From contig DATLHO010000260.1 of the NCBI GenBank assembly GCA_035539855.1, forward strand, positions 1 through 8,335: 8,335 bases of DNA. The letters are read 5' to 3'. The DNA comes from DATLHO01 sp035539855. GTDB taxonomy: Bacteria > Bacteroidota > Ignavibacteria > OLB7. Under the pieces are notes generated by a model. The model searched no databases and had not been told where the DNA came from. It worked only from the letters and a program-made list of their open reading frames with translations. The translations under genes and the position numbers were made by a program. Numbering within the stretch: position 1 is the stretch's first letter; each line of letters begins with the position of its first letter. This document shows, one piece after another, positions 1-5,028 of this stretch.

Positions 1-5
1 ATCAT
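1..5 (-). CDS. 5' end of a minus-strand gene leaving the window (start codon only)
   Basis: A start codon reads on the minus strand at 5-3, and only five coding bases lie in the window, so no product can be named. The case rests on its leader. Immediately upstream (6-19) is AACGGAGCAGGTC, with a GGAG/AGG ribosome-binding core at usual spacing. This leader matches the one before the CoA-transferase start at 3309 almost base for base (see the finding). The gene would lie 94 bases downstream of the stop at 100-102 on the same strand, so it could be the next gene of that group. It could also be a chance ATG; the neighbouring sequence would settle it. Confidence 0.35.
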
Positions 6-22
6 GACCTGCTCCGTTGAAT

Positions 23-50
23 CGCTGTTCCGTGCAATTGGAACATAGCG
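23..50. other. Imperfect stem-loop downstream of the 100-1203 gene
   Basis: GTTCC (27-31) pairs with GGAAC (40-44) around an 8-base loop. The stem continues as CGCT (23-26) with AGCG (47-50) across a two-base bulge (45-46). It lies between the stop at 100-102 and the possible start at position 5. It could be a terminator for the upstream minus-strand genes or leader structure for the next gene. There is no U-tract on either strand, so the terminator reading is weak. Apart from this and a short ATGTC-N-GACAT palindrome at 77-87, nothing else is visible in 6-99. Confidence 0.25.
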
Positions 51-99
51 AGGCTCAACAGGGCCAAGCATGACGCATGTCAGACATTGCCGGACGGCG

Positions 100-1203
100 T
101 CACAGGGCGAAGCCGAGCACGATACCGACGCATCCGCTCGACGGGTCGAAGGACGTCGGCGCGCCCCGGGATCCGGCGGCCGGGAGCTCGAGCGACCCGA
201 CGAGCAGGTATTCGGCCGCGAGCCCGATACGCGTGCTGCCGAGGCCCAGGGTCACCTCAACGGTACCGATCGCGGCGGGACGGACGCCGCGCACGAAGCG
301 CTCGCCATTGCGCCAGACATCCGGCACCGCGATCCCCGCTGCCGCGCCGGCCCGCACGAGCACGGCGCTTCGCGGACCCCAGGGGCTGTATCGCAGGTGA
401 CCGCCGAGGAGCACAGCGTCTCCGTCGAACGTGTAGGACATGGGAGCGGCGACGACGACCGGACCTTGCGTGTTCTCATATTCGAAGCGGATCACACCCT
501 CGAATCCCGGCTGCGCCAGGGCCGAGTACGTCAGCGCGAGGTCGACCCAGGGGTGGACGCGACGCGCCACCTCGAGGCGGCGGAGGAGCGTGACGTTGTC
601 TCCGAGCGCTGCGTTGCCGTCGTGGGTCCGGCGATGACCCGGCCCATAGACCGCCTCCTCATCGACCGCGCCATGCACGATTCCCGAGTACTGCGAGAGG
701 CTCCAGTCATGGTCGCGATCGAGCGATTCGGCGGCGCGGTCGAGCAGCTCATCTCGCTGCGTGGACGCGTCGAGCTCGATCCGAGGCTGTCGTGTCGCCG
801 CGTCGATCCAGAACCCGACGAGACCTCCGATGGCGAGGCCCGGGATCATTGAGAGGAGGTAGTCCCCGTGCGCGCCGAATGGCGTGCCGTCGCGGCTCTG
901 GCGGAGGCGTGTGTAGACGAATGCGGCCTGGAGACCAAGCACGACCGCGGCCGACCCGTATCGGGGCCTTTCCTCAATGAGCGTGACGCGCTCGATGTCG
1001 TCGAGACGAATGCTGAGCGTATCGTCGAGATCGATCCGCAGGAGGATCGAGGCGGATTCGATTCCGAGCAGCAGCCCGCCGACGAGCGTCGAGTCGTTCG
1101 ACGAAAGCACGGCTCGCACGTCCTTGTCGACCGACTGCGCTTGCACATCGGACCGGCTGAGGAGGAGTGCCACGACGGCGATGATCGCAGTCAGCGTCTT
1201 CAT
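100..1203 (-). CDS. Secreted protein with beta-rich, outer-membrane-barrel-like C-terminus, function unknown
   Basis: This is a 367-residue protein that I do not recognise as a named family. Residues 1-23 form a signal peptide (MKTLTAIIAVVALLLSRS, likely cut after AQA or AQAQ), so the product is exported. Residues 28-78 form a short beta-rich unit of the type 'state, store, bind': STLVGGLLLGIESASILLRI, then a D-rich turn, then IRLDDIERVTLIEE. Residues 84-98 and 114-136 are hydrophobic and Gly-rich. Residues 205-367 alternate in short beta strands (VDLALTY, VIRFEY, LLGGHLRYS, VLVRAGAAAG, VEVTLGLG, IGLAAEYLLVG) and end in GIVLGFAL, which resembles an outer-membrane barrel but lacks a terminal aromatic residue. 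The start overlaps the preceding stop in TGATG, and no ribosome site precedes it, so translation is probably coupled to the lipoprotein gene. The barrel reading is inferred from strand pattern only. Frame and start are secure. Confidence 0.85.
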   Translation of the reverse strand: MKTLTAIIAVVALLLSRSDVQAQSVDKDVRAVLSSNDSTLVGGLLLGIESASILLRIDLDDTLSIRLDDIERVTLIEERPRYGSAAVVLGLQAAFVYTRLRQSRDGTPFGAHGDYLLSMIPGLAIGGLVGFWIDAATRQPRIELDASTQRDELLDRAAESLDRDHDWSLSQYSGIVHGAVDEEAVYGPGHRRTHDGNAALGDNVTLLRRLEVARRVHPWVDLALTYSALAQPGFEGVIRFEYENTQGPVVVAAPMSYTFDGDAVLLGGHLRYSPWGPRSAVLVRAGAAAGIAVPDVWRNGERFVRGVRPAAIGTVEVTLGLGSTRIGLAAEYLLVGSLELPAAGSRGAPTSFDPSSGCVGIVLGFAL

Positions 1204-1577
1204 CAGTGCGCGGAGAATTGAGACATGACGGCGATGAAGATGCCGACGACGGTGACGCAGGCGATCAGCCAGGTCCCGGGCGTGCTCGTGGTCGTAATCC
1301 GGACGTCCGCCTCGGCGACACGATCGAAGGGTATGGTGAGCGAATCTCCGTCGAGCGCTCGACCGCTGATGACGGCGACGTCCGGCGGACCAACCACGCC
1401 GCGCGTCGAGTCGAATCGCACGGTGGTCCCATCGTCGAGACGCACCGATGAGACCTTCGCCCCGTCGATGGCGGCCAGATCGCTCCGGACGACGTAGTGC
1501 TGCACGTCAGCGCGACACCCGGCGGTGGCGCAGACGAGCAGCAGTGTGGCGAATACACGACGGGTGAGGGAAACCAC
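1203..1577 (-). CDS. Small putative lipoprotein with C-terminal membrane segment
   Basis: This is a protein of about 124 residues if translation starts at the GTG at 1577-1575. That start is chosen because AGGA lies six bases upstream and it places the basic region (TRR) directly before the hydrophobic stretch FATLLLVCATAGC. A GTG at 1625-1623 would add 16 residues, but it lacks a ribosome site and makes a poorer signal peptide. Cys21 ends a lipobox-like ATAGC, with Thr rather than Leu at -3, so lipidation is likely but not certain. Residues 24-95 are polar and beta-rich, with repeated motifs of the type VRLDDGTTVRFDS and GRALDGDSLTIPFDRV. These resemble the beta unit in the adjacent 100-1203 protein. 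Residues about 101-118 (TWLIACVTVVGIFIAVM) look like a transmembrane helix. The stop overlaps the next start (TGATG). Function is unknown; an envelope partner of its neighbour is plausible. Confidence 0.75.
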   Translation of the reverse strand: MVSLTRRVFATLLLVCATAGCRADVQHYVVRSDLAAIDGAKVSSVRLDDGTTVRFDSTRGVVGPPDVAVISGRALDGDSLTIPFDRVAEADVRITTTSTPGTWLIACVTVVGIFIAVMSQFSAH

Positions 1578-1580
1578 AGG

Positions 1581-1609
1581 CAGTCCTCGCGACGGTTGTC
1601 GGAGGACTG
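1581..1609 (-). promoter_or_regulatory. Hairpin containing the ribosome-binding site of the lipoprotein gene
   Basis: On the minus-strand RNA, CAGUCCUC (1609-1602) pairs perfectly with GAGGACUG (1588-1581). Inside that, CGAC pairs with GUCG around the tetraloop AACC, with one bulged C (1589). The 3' arm holds the AGGA that serves the GTG start at 1577, so the folded form would block initiation. It could be a translational switch for the lipoprotein gene and, through coupling, for the gene after it. No U-tract follows, which argues against a terminator. It lies within codons of the longer ORF that would begin at 1625. Confidence 0.55.
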
Positions 1610-1643
1610 ACAGCCAGGGGGTCACGGACGTAACGCGAGCGAC

Positions 1644-1904
1644 TTACACCATCACTTCACGGGCGCCGCGAGACGCCTGGATCCTTCCTCCCACCCACTG
1701 CCCGAGCGCGAAGGCGCCGATGAGCACCGGGTAGGTCCAGAAGGCGAAGCCGATGTCGGCGACGATGCGCAGGGCGACGACGATGGGCACCGGCAGGTGA
1801 ATCGCGAGGAACCAGGTACGCGATCTCGTCGGGACGCTGGCGCGCCAGTAGCCGAAGGGCAGGTTGACGAGGAAGACGAGAAGGGCGACAATCCAGACGG
1901 ACAT
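1644..1904 (-). CDS. Conserved small integral membrane protein, function unknown
   Basis: This is an 86-residue, strongly hydrophobic protein with three likely membrane segments: about 3-20 (WIVALLVFLVNLPFGYW), 30-52 (TWFLAIHLPVPIVVALRIVADIG) and 53-73 (FAFWTYPVLIGAFALGQWVGG). A basic loop, RASVPTRSR, separates the first two. The NLPFGYWR, WFLAIHLPVP and GAFALGQ-x-GG patterns look like a conserved hypothetical family that I recall from Bacteroidota/Ignavibacteria-type genomes, with no known function. The ATG at 1904-1902 starts exactly where the hydrophobic segment needs it. No Shine-Dalgarno sequence precedes it, and a -10-like GATAAA lies five bases upstream, so the mRNA may be leaderless. 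It follows the CoA-transferase by 118 bases, separated by a strong stem-loop, so co-transcription with that gene is doubtful. It precedes the lipoprotein gene by 66 bases (1578-1643). Confidence 0.8.
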   Translation of the reverse strand: MSVWIVALLVFLVNLPFGYWRASVPTRSRTWFLAIHLPVPIVVALRIVADIGFAFWTYPVLIGAFALGQWVGGRIQASRGAREVMV

Positions 1905-1909
1905 TGGGA

Positions 1910-1915
1910 TTTATC
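1910..1915 (-). promoter_or_regulatory. Putative -10 element of a leaderless mRNA (gene at 1904)
   Basis: On the minus strand GATAAA (1915-1910) is followed by five bases and then the ATG at 1904. Two plus-strand genes here show the same hexamer-N5-ATG layout. The match to TATAAT is 4 of 6 and no convincing -35 is visible, so this is weak taken alone. Confidence 0.3.
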
Positions 1916-1928
1916 CGGGCGGCCGGAT
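1913..1928. promoter_or_regulatory. Perfect 16-bp inverted repeat next to the 1904 gene start
   Basis: ATCCGG (1913-1918) and CCGGAT (1923-1928) are perfect inverted arms around four bases. Three bases of one arm overlap the putative -10 at 1910-1915, nine bases before the ATG. This placement suits an operator or a small hairpin. It is too short and lacks the U-tract expected of a terminator. Confidence 0.35.
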
Positions 1929-1972
1929 CCGTTGGTTGACTGAATGGTGCGATGACGGGACGCTGCTCGGAA

Positions 1973-2004
1973 GAGCGCGCCGCGACGGGCGTCGCGACGC
2001 GCTC
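1973..2004 (-). terminator. Strong stem-loop after the CoA-transferase gene, probable terminator
   Basis: Fourteen base pairs (1973-1986 with 1991-2004) close a four-base loop. The only non-Watson-Crick position, 1980/1997, is C-A on the plus strand but a G-U wobble in minus-strand RNA. The stem is therefore complete only in the direction of the CoA-transferase, whose stop ends 18 bases before it. The following minus-strand bases are UUCCGA (UCUUCC counting the last two stem bases), a short and imperfect U-run, so termination may be partial or Rho-assisted. Confidence 0.6.
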
Positions 2005-2022
2005 CAGGAGACACCGAACGAC

Positions 2023-3309
2023 TTACGCGAGCGCCGGCTCGAAGCTGTTGAAGCGCTCGTGGCACGCGATCTCGAGCGCCTCGCGGTGCTCGGGCGCGGC
2101 GATCTCGATGAGCGCATGGGCGCGCTCGCGGAGCGTCTTGCCGTAAAGGTAGGCGACGCCGTGCTCGGTCGCGATGTAGTGCACGTGCGCGCGCGTCGTG
2201 ACGACGCCGGCGCCCGGCTTCAGGAACGGGACGATGCGCGACTCGCCGCGACTGGTCGTCGACGGCAGTGCGATGATCGGCTTGCCTCCCTCGGACAACG
2301 ATGCGCCGCGGATGAAGTCCATCTGGCCGCCGACGCCGGAGTACTGGCGGGTGCCGATCGAGTCGGCGCAGACCTGTCCGGTGATGTCGACCTCGATGGC
2401 GCTGTTGATCGCGGTGACGCGCGGATTGCGGCGAATGACGGACGTGTCGTTGACGTAGGCGACGTCGAGAAGGGCGACGAGCGGGTTGTCGTCGACGAAG
2501 TCGTACAGGCGGCGCGTTCCCATCAGGAAGCTGCTGACGATCTTGCCCGGGTGCGTGCGCTTGAAGCGGCCGTTGATGATGCCGCGCTCGACGAGGTCGA
2601 GCATGCCGTCGGAGAACATCTCGGTATGGATGCCGAGATCGCGATGCGAGTGCAGGGCGGCGAGCACGGCGTCGGGGATCGCGCCGATGCCCATCTGCAG
2701 CGTCGCGCCATCCTCGACGAGATTGGCGATGTGACGACCGACCGCGAGCTCGACCTCGGTGAGCACCGGAGGGCGATGCTCCGGCAGCGGATCGTTGACT
2801 TCGACGCCGAAGCTGATGCGATCGACGTGCACGAGTCCGTCGCCGTGCGTGCGCGGCATGTTCGGATTGACCTGCGCGATGACGACGTCGGCGGTCTCGA
2901 CGGCGGCGCGCGTGACGTCGACCGAGACGCCGAGCGAGCAGAAGCCGTGTCGATCCGGCGGCGACACCTGCACGAGCGCGACGTTCAGCGGGAGAATTCT
3001 CCTGCGGAACAGACCGGGACACTCGCTCAGGAACACCGGCACGTAATCCGCCTCGCCGTGCGCGACGGCCGAGCGGATGTTCGCGCCCATGAAGAGCGAG
3101 CGCGTGAAGAAGCTGTCGTGGTGTTCCGGAGCCGCGTACGGAGCGACACCCTCGGTGTGCAGGTGGACGATTTCGACGCCGCGCAGCTCGGGCGCGCGCT
3201 CGACCATCGCCATGATCAACTGCTGTGGCGCCGCGGCGACGCTATGAATAAAGACCCGGTCGTGCGACTTGATCGCCCGAACCGCCTCTTCCGCCGATAC
3301 GATTTTCAT
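2023..3309 (-). CDS. Acetyl-CoA hydrolase/transferase family CoA-transferase (4-hydroxybutyrate CoA-transferase-like)
   Basis: This 428-residue cytoplasmic enzyme would move coenzyme A between carboxylic acids through a glutamyl-CoA intermediate. The family's N- and C-terminal domains are both present at full length. Residues 205-215 read QMGIGAIPDAV. The expected catalytic Glu is residue 230, in GIHTEMFSDG. The C-terminal glycine motif GVGGQMDFIRGA is at 325-336. Residues 127-180, including NPNMPRTHGDG, fit the 4-hydroxybutyrate/acetate branch (Cat2/AbfT-like), but acetate, propionate or butyrate could equally be the acid, because substrate cannot be read from sequence alone. Such enzymes serve fermentation, short-chain acid recycling or aminobutyrate breakdown. 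The start at 3309 has GGAGAAGG just upstream; an earlier ATG at 3366 would add 19 residues unlike the family N-terminus. It appears to be a monocistronic unit ending at the stem-loop at 1973-2004. Confidence 0.93.
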   Translation of the reverse strand: MKIVSAEEAVRAIKSHDRVFIHSVAAAPQQLIMAMVERAPELRGVEIVHLHTEGVAPYAAPEHHDSFFTRSLFMGANIRSAVAHGEADYVPVFLSECPGLFRRRILPLNVALVQVSPPDRHGFCSLGVSVDVTRAAVETADVVIAQVNPNMPRTHGDGLVHVDRISFGVEVNDPLPEHRPPVLTEVELAVGRHIANLVEDGATLQMGIGAIPDAVLAALHSHRDLGIHTEMFSDGMLDLVERGIINGRFKRTHPGKIVSSFLMGTRRLYDFVDDNPLVALLDVAYVNDTSVIRRNPRVTAINSAIEVDITGQVCADSIGTRQYSGVGGQMDFIRGASLSEGGKPIIALPSTTSRGESRIVPFLKPGAGVVTTRAHVHYIATEHGVAYLYGKTLRERAHALIEIAAPEHREALEIACHERFNSFEPALA

Positions 3310-3330
3310 GACCTTCTCCGTTCGATTCGC
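3310..3330 (-). promoter_or_regulatory. Shine-Dalgarno leader of the CoA-transferase gene
   Basis: The minus strand reads CGAACGGAGAAGGTC and then ATG (3309), giving a GGAGAAGG ribosome site two bases before the start. It decides the choice of 3309 over the upstream ATG at 3366. A nearly identical leader precedes the possible start at position 5. Confidence 0.6.
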
Positions 3331-3332
3331 AG

Positions 3333-3390
3333 AAGCTGACTGATGCTCAATGATCCAAGATCGCACGCCTCGCCGAGCGCCAAAGCTGAC
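3333..3390. repeat. Two direct AAGCTGAC octamers upstream of the CoA-transferase
   Basis: AAGCTGAC occurs at 3333-3340 and 3383-3390, exactly 50 bp apart, in the region that should hold the promoter. It could be a pair of binding sites, or chance. I could not place a convincing -10/-35 pair in 3310-3500. The intergenic stretch 3310-3564 holds no gene that I can support. Confidence 0.2.
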
Positions 3391-3499
3391 CTAGATCAGT
3401 AACGCGGCGATGGTAGCGAATCGATACAGAGGTTCGGAAGTGCAACGGCCCGGTCGCGGCGCTGAATGCGACGCCACGCAGGCGATCCGAACGACGACA

Positions 3500-3525
3500 G
3501 GCCCGCCGACCCTCATCGGCGGACC
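3500..3525 (-). terminator. Candidate terminator after the 3565-4752 gene
   Basis: In minus-strand RNA GGUCCGCCGA (3525-3516) pairs along its length with UCGGCGGGCC (3509-3500) around a six-base loop, giving 10 bp with one G-U wobble. That position is a C-A mismatch on the plus strand. It is followed by UGUCGUCGUU, which is moderately U-rich. The strand bias matches the 3565-4752 gene, whose stop lies about 40 bases upstream. Confidence 0.45.
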
Positions 3526-3546
3526 CGTCATGTTCGCGACCGTCGG

Positions 3547-3566
3547 GACGCGGGCGTGCCCGCGTC
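3547..3566 (-). other. Perfect GC-rich stem overlapping a stop codon
   Basis: GACGCGGGC (3547-3555) and GCCCGCGTC (3558-3566) are perfect 9-bp arms around two bases, in practice an 8-bp stem with a four-base loop. Two bases of the TGA stop of the 3565-4752 gene (3565-3566) form one end of the stem. No U-tract follows. It may protect the mRNA 3' end or pause polymerase ahead of the stem at 3500-3525. Confidence 0.4.
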
Positions 3567-4752
3567 AGTCTACGTCGCTGATCAGTCGGTTGAGGTGCTT
3601 CAGGAGCTTCGCCTGCCGTCCCTCATCCGGCGAAAGTGCCGCGGCCTCCGAGAGCGCGCAGAGGGTCGAGCCGAGACGTCCCTCGTCCGAAGTCGACCGA
3701 ACGGTGACCGTCTCGACGCCGGCGAACGACAGGCTCACCGCGTCGCACGACGCGGCGACGACGCTCACGGGAATCGCGATGTCCTCCGAGGAGCCGAGCA
3801 GCAGCGCGCGCTCGGCCTCGGCCTTCGAATACAGTCCCGCGCTGCCGCCGAACTGCACTAGCGGACGATCGTTCCTCAGCTCGAGCGTCGTTGCGCCGAC
3901 GGGAGCTTCCGCCGAGGCTCCGAGCCTCGTCTCGATCGTCACGTCAGGGACCGATGCGTCCAGCTCGAGATCGCCCAGCATCTCCTGATCCTCGCTCCAG
4001 GCAAGGTCATCGTTCATCGTCGCGTGACCATCCCACGTGATGTCTTCCATGTAGGACTGGTCGTCGTAGGGCCGGCCGAGATTGAACGCGGTCGTCTCCT
4101 CGTCGATGTCGCGCGTCATCGTCGAACGCGACTCGACGCCGCTCTCACCGTAGCCGGTGCCGATGCCGGTCCAGTCGCCGAGGCGCGATGCGTCGAACGA
4201 AGTGTTGACGCCCCACGACGGCGATGAGCCAATGCTGCCTGCGCTCGCGTTGGCGCTACCGAGTGAAGTACCGCGCGTGGTGCTCGACGAGACGTCGACG
4301 CTCGCGCCGAGCGCGGGACTGCCGACGATCACATCGGAGTACGCGATTCTCGAGCCCATGCCGAGGCGCGGGTCGGCGCCGTAGCCGCCGGCAGGCTCGG
4401 CCGGCGAGCTCAGCAGCATGCCGCTGCGCGAGACGCTCGAGCCCGTCGTCGCGCCCGCGTCGAGCTCGACGCCCATCACCGGCACAAGTCGTCCGTAGGC
4501 GACGATGCGTCCGTCGCGGGAGCCGAAGCGATTGATGACGAACGCGCCGCCGACGGCCATGGGCATCGCCGGCGCGGGCGCGACGCTCGATCGCGACGCA
4601 CCGCTCGCATATCCCGACGACGTGCCGAGCGTGTTCTGCACGGCGTTCGACGAGCTCCATCCGATCGTGACCTGCGCGGTCGCCGCACTGCCTGCACAGG
4701 CGCACGCACAGACCGCCAGGGCCACCGCCTTCTTCCATCCCTTCGTCTTCAT
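3565..4752 (-). CDS. Secreted Ser/Gly-rich, then acidic protein of unknown function
   Basis: This is a 395-residue protein that I cannot assign to a family. Residues 1-27 are a signal peptide (basic MKTKGWKK, hydrophobic ALAVCACACAGSA, cut near ATAQ), so it is exported. Residues 30-205 are rich in Ser, Gly, Ala and Thr, with little predicted order apart from a short hydrophobic stretch at 63-74 and VVAYGRLVPVMGVELD-like beta at 83-98. Residues 206-275 are strongly acidic (DIDEET, SEDQEMLGDLELD). Residues 275-395 look folded, with alternating beta strands, two cysteines (336 and 365) that could form a disulfide, and a helical tail (RQAKLLKHLNRLISDVD). GAGGTGAGGAG directly before the ATG supports this start. 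It is divergent from mscL, with 276 bases between the starts. Antisense ORFs here are shadows of high GC. A surface or matrix protein is a guess only. Confidence 0.8.
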   Translation of the reverse strand: MKTKGWKKAVALAVCACACAGSAATAQVTIGWSSSNAVQNTLGTSSGYASGASRSSVAPAPAMPMAVGGAFVINRFGSRDGRIVAYGRLVPVMGVELDAGATTGSSVSRSGMLLSSPAEPAGGYGADPRLGMGSRIAYSDVIVGSPALGASVDVSSSTTRGTSLGSANASAGSIGSSPSWGVNTSFDASRLGDWTGIGTGYGESGVESRSTMTRDIDEETTAFNLGRPYDDQSYMEDITWDGHATMNDDLAWSEDQEMLGDLELDASVPDVTIETRLGASAEAPVGATTLELRNDRPLVQFGGSAGLYSKAEAERALLLGSSEDIAIPVSVVAASCDAVSLSFAGVETVTVRSTSDEGRLGSTLCALSEAAALSPDEGRQAKLLKHLNRLISDVD

Positions 4753-4785
4753 CTCCTCACCTCATTCGTCAATGCCTGTATTCCT

Positions 4786-4798
4786 GCGCCGTTGGCGC
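4786..4798. other. Small GCGCC-GTT-GGCGC hairpin in the leader of the 4752 gene
   Basis: Five perfect base pairs with a three-base loop lie 33 bases upstream of the ATG at 4752. It could lie in the 5' leader or in the promoter; too little is visible to choose. Confidence 0.2.
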
Positions 4799-4869
4799 CT
4801 TCGGAGTGTTTCATTCCCGAATCATGCCAGCGCGGCGCGGCGCCGGACGGCGCGACGATGGCGAATTTC

Positions 4870-4906
4870 AGGCGGAATGACGCCTCCTGCGTTCCAATCT
4901 GAACGC
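4870..4906. promoter_or_regulatory. Two neighbouring inverted repeats in the divergent mscL region
   Basis: AGGCG-N6-CGCCT lies at 4870-4885 and GCGTTC-N6-GAACGC at 4889-4906. Both are perfect, both have six-base spacers, and their centres (4877.5 and 4897.5) are 20 bp apart, close to two helical turns. They lie just upstream of the proposed mscL -35 and within the region that must also hold the promoter of the divergent secreted-protein gene. This suits binding of a dimeric regulator, but the half-sites differ. Confidence 0.35.
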
Positions 4907-4919
4907 TGCGCTCCCCATC

Positions 4920-4948
4920 TGGACCCATGCGGCGACTTGTCGTATCAT
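4920..4948 (+). promoter_or_regulatory. Putative sigma-70-like promoter of mscL
   Basis: TGGACC (4920-4925, 4 of 6 to TTGACA) and TATCAT (4943-4948, 5 of 6 to TATAAT) are separated by 17 bp. Transcription would begin near 4954-4956 and leave a leader of about 75 bases before the mscL ATG. Because the promoter lies downstream of the ATG at 4927, that longer start is unlikely. The -10 region shares TATC-(A)-TTGCCCCAT with the -10 region of the gene at 6521. Confidence 0.45.
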
Positions 4949-4956
4949 TGCCCCAT

Positions 4957-5007
4957 CCCTCCGACGCCGGATCCCGGCGGGCGCCTCCCGGAGCCCCTCC
5001 GACGCCG
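4957..5007 (+). repeat. 13-bp direct repeat in the mscL leader
   Basis: CCCTCCGACGCCG occurs at 4957-4969 and again at 4995-5007, offset by 38 bp, both in the presumed 5' leader. The first copy overlaps a GCCGG-ATC-CCGGC hairpin (4966-4978). Its purpose is unknown. Confidence 0.4.
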
Positions 5008-5028
5008 ATCATCTCATCGAGGCCAGCC

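Noticed and set aside
77..87. ATGTC-A-GACAT palindrome
   Set aside because: Five-base arms with a single central base, no nearby start, no repeat elsewhere that I could see; likely chance.
70..852. 260-residue plus-strand ORF at the left end
   Set aside because: Antisense to the secreted protein at 100-1203, which has a signal peptide and a coupled start. The ORF itself is charged and motif-free.
1652..3022. 456-residue minus-strand ORF in another frame of the CoA-transferase
   Set aside because: Composition is almost entirely Arg, Ala, His and Ser, typical of a frame-shifted shadow. It also spans the terminator-like stem and a second real gene.
1864..3339. 491-residue plus-strand ORF opposite the CoA-transferase
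   Set aside because: Asp/Arg/Ala/Val-rich with no recognisable motif, and antisense to a full-length enzyme with intact catalytic motifs. Long shadow ORFs are expected at this GC.
3310..3366. Upstream ATG (3366) adding 19 residues to the CoA-transferase
   Set aside because: The extra residues do not resemble the family N-terminus, and a strong ribosome site sits directly before the ATG at 3309.
3367..3500. Possible tRNA or small RNA in the intergenic region
   Set aside because: A GTTCGG-like string is present, but no cloverleaf, acceptor stem or CCA end can be drawn.
4927..5028. Upstream ATG (4927) adding 34 residues to MscL
   Set aside because: The extension is unlike any MscL N-terminus and begins upstream of the proposed -10, so it would not be in the transcript.
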